The notes below the pieces were generated by a model, which did no database searches, was not told the origin of the DNA, and saw only the letters and a list, made by a program, of their open reading frames with translations. A DNA stretch of 28,348 nt from an uncultured Lachnospiraceae bacterium (GTDB taxonomy: Bacteria; Bacillota; Clostridia; Lachnospirales; Lachnospiraceae): positions 1 to 28,348 of the forward strand of contig CAJTOK010000048.1 of NCBI GenBank assembly GCA_910577825.1, given 5' to 3'. Below are positions 25,669 to 28,348 of this stretch, in pieces. The position numbers and the translations under genes are program-made. Each line of letters starts with the position of its first letter. Position 1 is the first letter of the stretch.

Positions 25669-25706
25669 TAAAAGGTACTTCATTATATGGAGTGCTTTTT
25701 TATTTT
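25669..25706 (+). terminator. Intrinsic terminator after the GNAT gene
   Basis: GTACTTC (25675-25681) pairs with GGAGTGC (25689-25695) with two wobble pairs, flanked by AAAAG and TTTTTT that extend the stem. TTTTTTATTTT follows. It is the last clear host-type feature before the mobile element. Confidence 0.75.
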
Positions 25707-25986
25707 GTCCAGATAAGCATATTGTATATTTTATGTACCGTTCTTGTGCTGCCGTTAATATGTTTGTATAAAGTAATTAGAAACAAATGTTTGTGCACTG
25801 GCAGTTATATATAATTTTAATTAAAAATGGTTGATTATCTCAAAAAAGCCTTGATTTACGGGCATACAAGCAGGATTTCAAGCTGAATTTACTACCAATT
25901 TACTACTTTTGAGGGAAAGAGCCTTGATATGCCGCCCCCCAACCCTGCCAGCCCAGCCACCAGCACACAGCATTGAGAAAGAATAA
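25707..25986. other. Gene-free junction between host chromosome and conjugative element
   Basis: No gene is seen in these 280 bases. The left part (to about 25840) is AT-rich and host-like. The right part holds repeated short sequences and then a C-rich run at about 25930-25970, where composition shifts to that of the element. The left end (attL) probably lies at about 25830-25890 but the exact point cannot be fixed without the empty site. No integrase is encoded at this end. Confidence 0.55.
25847..25928 (+). repeat. Short repeats near the element end (possible integrase/Xis arm sites)
   Basis: AATTTACTACC at 25886-25896 is followed directly by AATTTACTACT at 25897-25907, a tandem 11-mer. 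GCCTTGAT occurs at 25848-25855 and again at 25921-25928. Tandem arm-type repeats near the ends are typical of tyrosine-integrase conjugative transposons such as Tn916. That role is inferred here. Confidence 0.5.
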
Positions 25987-26181
25987 ATGAAAACTGAATA
26001 CGACGCATACGCGGCGTTTCTCTATCCCAACACGGGAGAACAGGAACGCCGCTTTTTTTATGCCCTCATGTTACGCAGTAGGGGCGAAAAGAGCCTTGCT
26101 ATATGCGGCTTTGCGGGCGCGTTTCTGCCGGGGACAGGGATTTATTACCTAACCCCGGCAAAATGGCGTTCTATCGCGTAA
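25987..26181 (+). CDS. Small conserved-looking protein at the head of the conjugation operon
   Basis: The 64-residue ORF starts at the ATG at 25987 with a weak AGAAAG site. The product has an N-terminal polar part (YDAYAAFLYPNTGEQERRFF) and a Gly-rich hydrophobic middle (ICGFAGAFLPGTGIYYLTP). I recall similar small ORFs ahead of the DUF6017 gene in Firmicute conjugative elements, but its function is unknown. A strong terminator-like hairpin lies within its first 25 codons, so it may act as a leader ORF instead of, or as well as, making a working protein. It is 30 bases upstream of the DUF6017 gene and has the GC-rich codon use of the element. Confidence 0.55.
   Translation: MKTEYDAYAAFLYPNTGEQERRFFYALMLRSRGEKSLAICGFAGAFLPGTGIYYLTPAKWRSIA
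26011..26060 (+). promoter_or_regulatory. Terminator-like hairpin (possible attenuator) inside the leader ORF
   Basis: GCGGCGTT (26011-26018) pairs perfectly with AACGCCGC (26045-26052), and TCTC/GAGA can extend it inside. Seven T residues follow at 26053-26059. It lies within the 64-codon ORF and before the conjugation genes, so it could stop transcription unless the ORF is being translated. Confidence 0.65.
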
Positions 26182-26211
26182 CAAATCCACAACCAAAGGA
26201 GTGATGAAGCT

Positions 26212-27189
26212 ATGGCAGTTTTCCGAGTGGAGCGCAACAAGGGCTATACCGTTATGAGCAACCACCATTTACGCAACAAGGAACTGACATTAAAGGCAAA
26301 GGGGCTTTTGTCGCAAATGCTTTCCCTGCCCGAAGATTGGGACTACACCCTTGCGGGGCTGTCACAGATCAACCGGGAGAAGATAGACGCTATCCGGGAA
26401 GCCATAAAGGAACTGGAACGCGCCGGGTATATCGTCCGTTCACGGGAGCGCGACGAAAAGGGACGCTTGCGGGGAGCCGATTATGTGATCTATGAGCAGC
26501 CCCATACAGAACCTACGCCGGATTTACCTACATTGGAAAATCCAACATTGGATAATCCAATGCAGGAAAAACCAATGTTGGAAAAACCTACGTTGGAAAA
26601 TCCAATGCAATTAAATAAAGATATACAAAGAACTGACTTACCAACAAAAGAAAAAATAAATACGGATTTACAAAGTACCCATTCCATTCCTATCCTTTCC
26701 CTTAACCCCTCTCCTTTGGAGCAGGAAGCGGCTACGCCGCCGGAACGGAAACGAAAGGAAGCGGAAGCACAGACCGCTTTTGAGATTTACCGGGAGATCA
26801 TCAAGGAAAATATCGACTATGACATTCTCATACAGGATATGAAGTTTGACGGGGACAGGCTGAATGAAATTGTAGACCTCATGCTGGAAACCGTCTGTAC
26901 CCGGAGAAAGACGATCCGCATTGCCGGGGACGACTACCCCGCCGAGCTGGTGAAAGCTAAGTTTATGAAGCTGGACAGCGAACATATCCGCTTTGTGCTG
27001 GACTGTATGCGGGAGAACACAACGAAAATCCGCAACATCAAGCAGTATTTAAGGGCGGTGCTTTTCAATGCCCCGTCCACGATCGGCAACTATTATACGT
27101 CCCTTGTGGCGCATGACATGGCAAGCGGCGCACTTGCGCCAAAGGAGCCGCACGACCCCTATTCATTCAGACCGGGCGAAAGCCTGTAA
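26212..27189 (+). CDS. Replication-initiator-like winged-helix protein with DUF6017 domain
   Basis: The 325-residue protein has an N-terminal winged-helix region at about 1-95 (YTVMSNHHLRNKELTLKAKG, then DYTLAGLSQINREKIDAIREAI), as in RepA_N/replisome-organiser-like proteins. A low-complexity linker at about 100-140 has repeated Pro-Thr/Met-Leu-Glu-Asn/Lys units. A C-terminal helical DUF6017 domain (EIYREIIKENIDYDILIQD onward) follows. Such proteins are common in Tn1549-like conjugative elements near the mobilisation genes and are thought to act in DNA replication or regulation. An AAAGGAG site precedes the ATG at 26212. GC-rich codons fit the element. Confidence 0.8.
   Translation: MAVFRVERNKGYTVMSNHHLRNKELTLKAKGLLSQMLSLPEDWDYTLAGLSQINREKIDAIREAIKELERAGYIVRSRERDEKGRLRGADYVIYEQPHTEPTPDLPTLENPTLDNPMQEKPMLEKPTLENPMQLNKDIQRTDLPTKEKINTDLQSTHSIPILSLNPSPLEQEAATPPERKRKEAEAQTAFEIYREIIKENIDYDILIQDMKFDGDRLNEIVDLMLETVCTRRKTIRIAGDDYPAELVKAKFMKLDSEHIRFVLDCMRENTTKIRNIKQYLRAVLFNAPSTIGNYYTSLVAHDMASGALAPKEPHDPYSFRPGESL
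26527..26610 (+). repeat. Imperfect in-gene repeats encoding a Pro/Glu/Asn linker
   Basis: Units close to CCAACATTGGAAAAT or CCAATGCAGGAAAAA recur about six times, coding for five-residue steps such as PTLEN, PTLDN, PMQEK and PMLEK. The unit count is likely to vary between strains by slipped replication. Confidence 0.65.
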
Positions 27190-27222
27190 CCACCCACAAC
27201 CACAAAAAGGAGGATTTTTATT

Positions 27223-27450
27223 ATGGCACAGAAAATGACGGGAGCATTGGTATTTGACGAGCGTACAGACCGCTACGACATTCGTTTTGACCTTGCCAGC
27301 TACTACGGCGGGCTGCATTGCGGGGACTGTTTCGACGTGTTCACCCGCGGCAAGTGGAAGCCGACCCGTATTGAAATGAACATGGCGCAGGAATGGTACT
27401 TGGTGGGTATCAGAGCCGACGACTTAAACGGGCTGCGGGTGCGTATCTGA
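27223..27450 (+). CDS. DUF5348 domain protein of the conjugative element
   Basis: The 75-residue protein matches the pattern of DUF5348 proteins: GALVFDERTDRYDIRFDL, then LHCGDCFDVF and a central Trp-Lys-Pro-Thr-Arg-Ile-Glu segment ending in YLVGI. It is a small, probably beta-rich soluble protein. Members recur in Firmicute conjugative elements between the DUF6017 and PcfB genes, as here. Function unknown. AAAGGAGG lies upstream of the ATG at 27223. It is cotranscribed with its neighbours. Confidence 0.8.
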   Translation: MAQKMTGALVFDERTDRYDIRFDLASYYGGLHCGDCFDVFTRGKWKPTRIEMNMAQEWYLVGIRADDLNGLRVRI

Positions 27451-27491
27451 CCGCCGCCCCATAGACTACCCCGAAAGGAGGGACAGACCCC

Positions 27492-27974
27492 ATGCAGGAC
27501 GAAATCAACGAAAAAACCGTTGCCCTGTATATCAAGACCGGGAAGCTGACCGCCGAAGTGCTGCAAAAGGCAATCAAAAAGCTGCTCTCACAGGCAAAGA
27601 AAGAGCTTGACAGACAGGCAATCCCACACGGGAAGCAGACCCTAAAGCAGCTTATGAAGCAGAATACAGGCGTTTCCAACATTGAGATCACAAAGGACAA
27701 CATCAAAGCCTTTGAGAGTACAGCGAAAAAATACGGTATCGACTTTGCGCTGAAAAAGGACGCGACGGAAACCCCGCCCCGCTACCTTGTATTCTTCAAG
27801 GGCAGGGACGCGGACGCGCTGACCGCCGCTTTCAAGGAGTTTTCCACAAAGAAGCTGACGCAGGATAAAAAGCCCTCAATCCGAAAGGCATTAGCCGCTT
27901 TCCGGGAAAAGGCAAAGGAGCTGAACGCCAGCCGCCAGCAGACCAAACACAAGGACAGGGAGGTATCGCTATGA
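27492..27974 (+). CDS. pcfB: PcfB-family conjugation protein
   Basis: The 160-residue protein belongs to the PcfB (DUF3801) family, encoded just upstream of the coupling protein in pCF10-like and Tn1549-like elements. Seen: TVALYIKTGKLTAEVLQKAIKKLL at the N-terminus, KQTLKQLMKQNTGVSNIEIT in the middle, then YLVFFKGRDADALTAAFKEF and a Lys-rich tail. It is cytoplasmic and is thought to help relaxosome or coupling protein function in transfer. AAAGGAGG at about 27474-27481 precedes the ATG. Its stop overlaps the next start by 4 bases (ATGA), so the two are coupled. Confidence 0.85.
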   Translation: MQDEINEKTVALYIKTGKLTAEVLQKAIKKLLSQAKKELDRQAIPHGKQTLKQLMKQNTGVSNIEITKDNIKAFESTAKKYGIDFALKKDATETPPRYLVFFKGRDADALTAAFKEFSTKKLTQDKKPSIRKALAAFREKAKELNASRQQTKHKDREVSL

Positions 27975-28267
27975 AGCCGGAAATCAAGAAGCTGCTTATT
28001 CTCAATCTCCCGTATCTGCTCTTTGTGTACCTGTTTGACAAGGTAGGCGCGGCTGTCCGGCTTTCCCCCGGCATGGACGCAAGCCAAAAGATTTTACATC
28101 TTGGGGAGGGCTTCACCGCCGCCTTTGCCAGTGCCGCGCCCAGCTTCCACCCCGCCGACCTGCTGATCGGCGTTGCCGGGGCGGTGATTATCCGGCTTGC
28201 CGTTTACCTAAAAGGCAAGAACGCGAAGAAATACCGCAAAGGCATTGAGTACGGTTCCGCGCGTTGA
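27971..28267 (+). pseudogene. Truncated VirD4/TraG-type coupling protein (N-terminus only)
   Basis: The 98 codons match the N-terminus of type IV coupling proteins: a first membrane helix (LLILNLPYLLFVYLF), a short outer loop, a second helix (PADLLIGVAGAVIIRLAVYL), then KNAKKYRKGIEYGSAR. In intact homologues the next residues are usually Trp-Gly and the protein runs to about 600 residues with an ATPase domain. Here a TGA follows the GSAR codons and the sequence then changes to another gene's leader. The whole ATPase part is lost from this position. I infer insertion of another element rather than a simple point mutation. The rest of the gene may lie beyond the window. Confidence 0.78.
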
Positions 28268-28321
28268 GGTGCATAATCTTAACTGTAAGCAACACCTATA
28301 TTGACGCAGGAGGGTATGCAC

Positions 28322-28348
28322 ATGAATGATTACAGCAAAATCACAGCC
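28322..28348 (+). CDS. Start of a probable large serine recombinase (partial)
   Basis: AGGAGGG at 28308-28314 and an ATG at 28322 open a frame that runs off the window after nine codons: MNDYSKITA. I recall this beginning (MNDYSKITALY...) in large serine recombinases carried by mobile elements of Clostridia, the TndX/TnpX group. In that family it leads into the resolvase catalytic domain. Only nine residues are visible, so this is suggestive, not proof. It lies 55 bases after the break in the coupling protein gene. Confidence 0.5.

Noticed and set aside
1..28348. CRISPR arrays and tRNA genes
   Set aside because: I saw no regularly spaced repeats of CRISPR type and no tRNA-like cloverleaf or CCA-ended sequence; a tRNA scan would be needed to exclude a missed one.

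Overview
The window looks like a chromosome segment of a motile, low-GC, anaerobic Firmicute, most likely of the family Lachnospiraceae. The evidence is the long single-chain clostridial PurL, an RqcH/PHP pair, a biotin-dependent sodium-pump operon, two chemoreceptors and AT-rich, GGAGG-led genes. The last 2.4 kb is clearly GC-richer and carries the start of a conjugative element of the Tn916/Tn1549 kind. Genus cannot be fixed from the sequence alone.

Layout, left to right. Bases 1-55 are the 3' end of a 23S rRNA gene, followed by a terminator with no 5S gene in between. Next come a zinc-dependent phospholipase C-like protein, a small unknown protein, a membrane-anchored PpiC-type foldase and the 1251-residue purine enzyme PurL. 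On the minus strand lie a broken Rpn-like nuclease remnant and a MurJ/SpoVB-type flippase. A Cache-domain chemoreceptor follows on the plus strand, then an internally deleted nucleoside phosphorylase remnant and a NifS-type cysteine desulfurase. A minus-strand pair encodes RqcH and a PHP-type histidinol phosphatase with a 4-base overlap. A plus-strand D,D-carboxypeptidase and a minus-strand PlsC-like acyltransferase come next.

The metabolic centrepiece is a five-gene operon at 17604-22757. It encodes an acyl-CoA-type carboxyltransferase, a lipoprotein-like OadG gamma subunit, a biotin carrier, the OadB sodium pump and an OadA-type carboxyltransferase. One biotin carrier and one sodium pump therefore sit beside two different carboxyltransferases, and there is no biotin carboxylase. 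This fits carboxyl transfer between oxaloacetate/pyruvate and an acyl-CoA, coupled to sodium export.

After it come a four-helix-bundle chemoreceptor overlapping ylxM and a GNAT acetyltransferase with no standard start codon. From about 25.85 kb base composition and codon use change. The conjugative element begins with paired repeats, a short ORF that contains a strong terminator-like hairpin, a DUF6017 replication/regulatory protein, a DUF5348 protein, PcfB, and then the N-terminus of a VirD4/TraG coupling protein. The coupling protein stops after 98 codons, and the window ends in a new gene whose first nine residues match the start of large serine recombinases. This suggests a second element nested inside the first.
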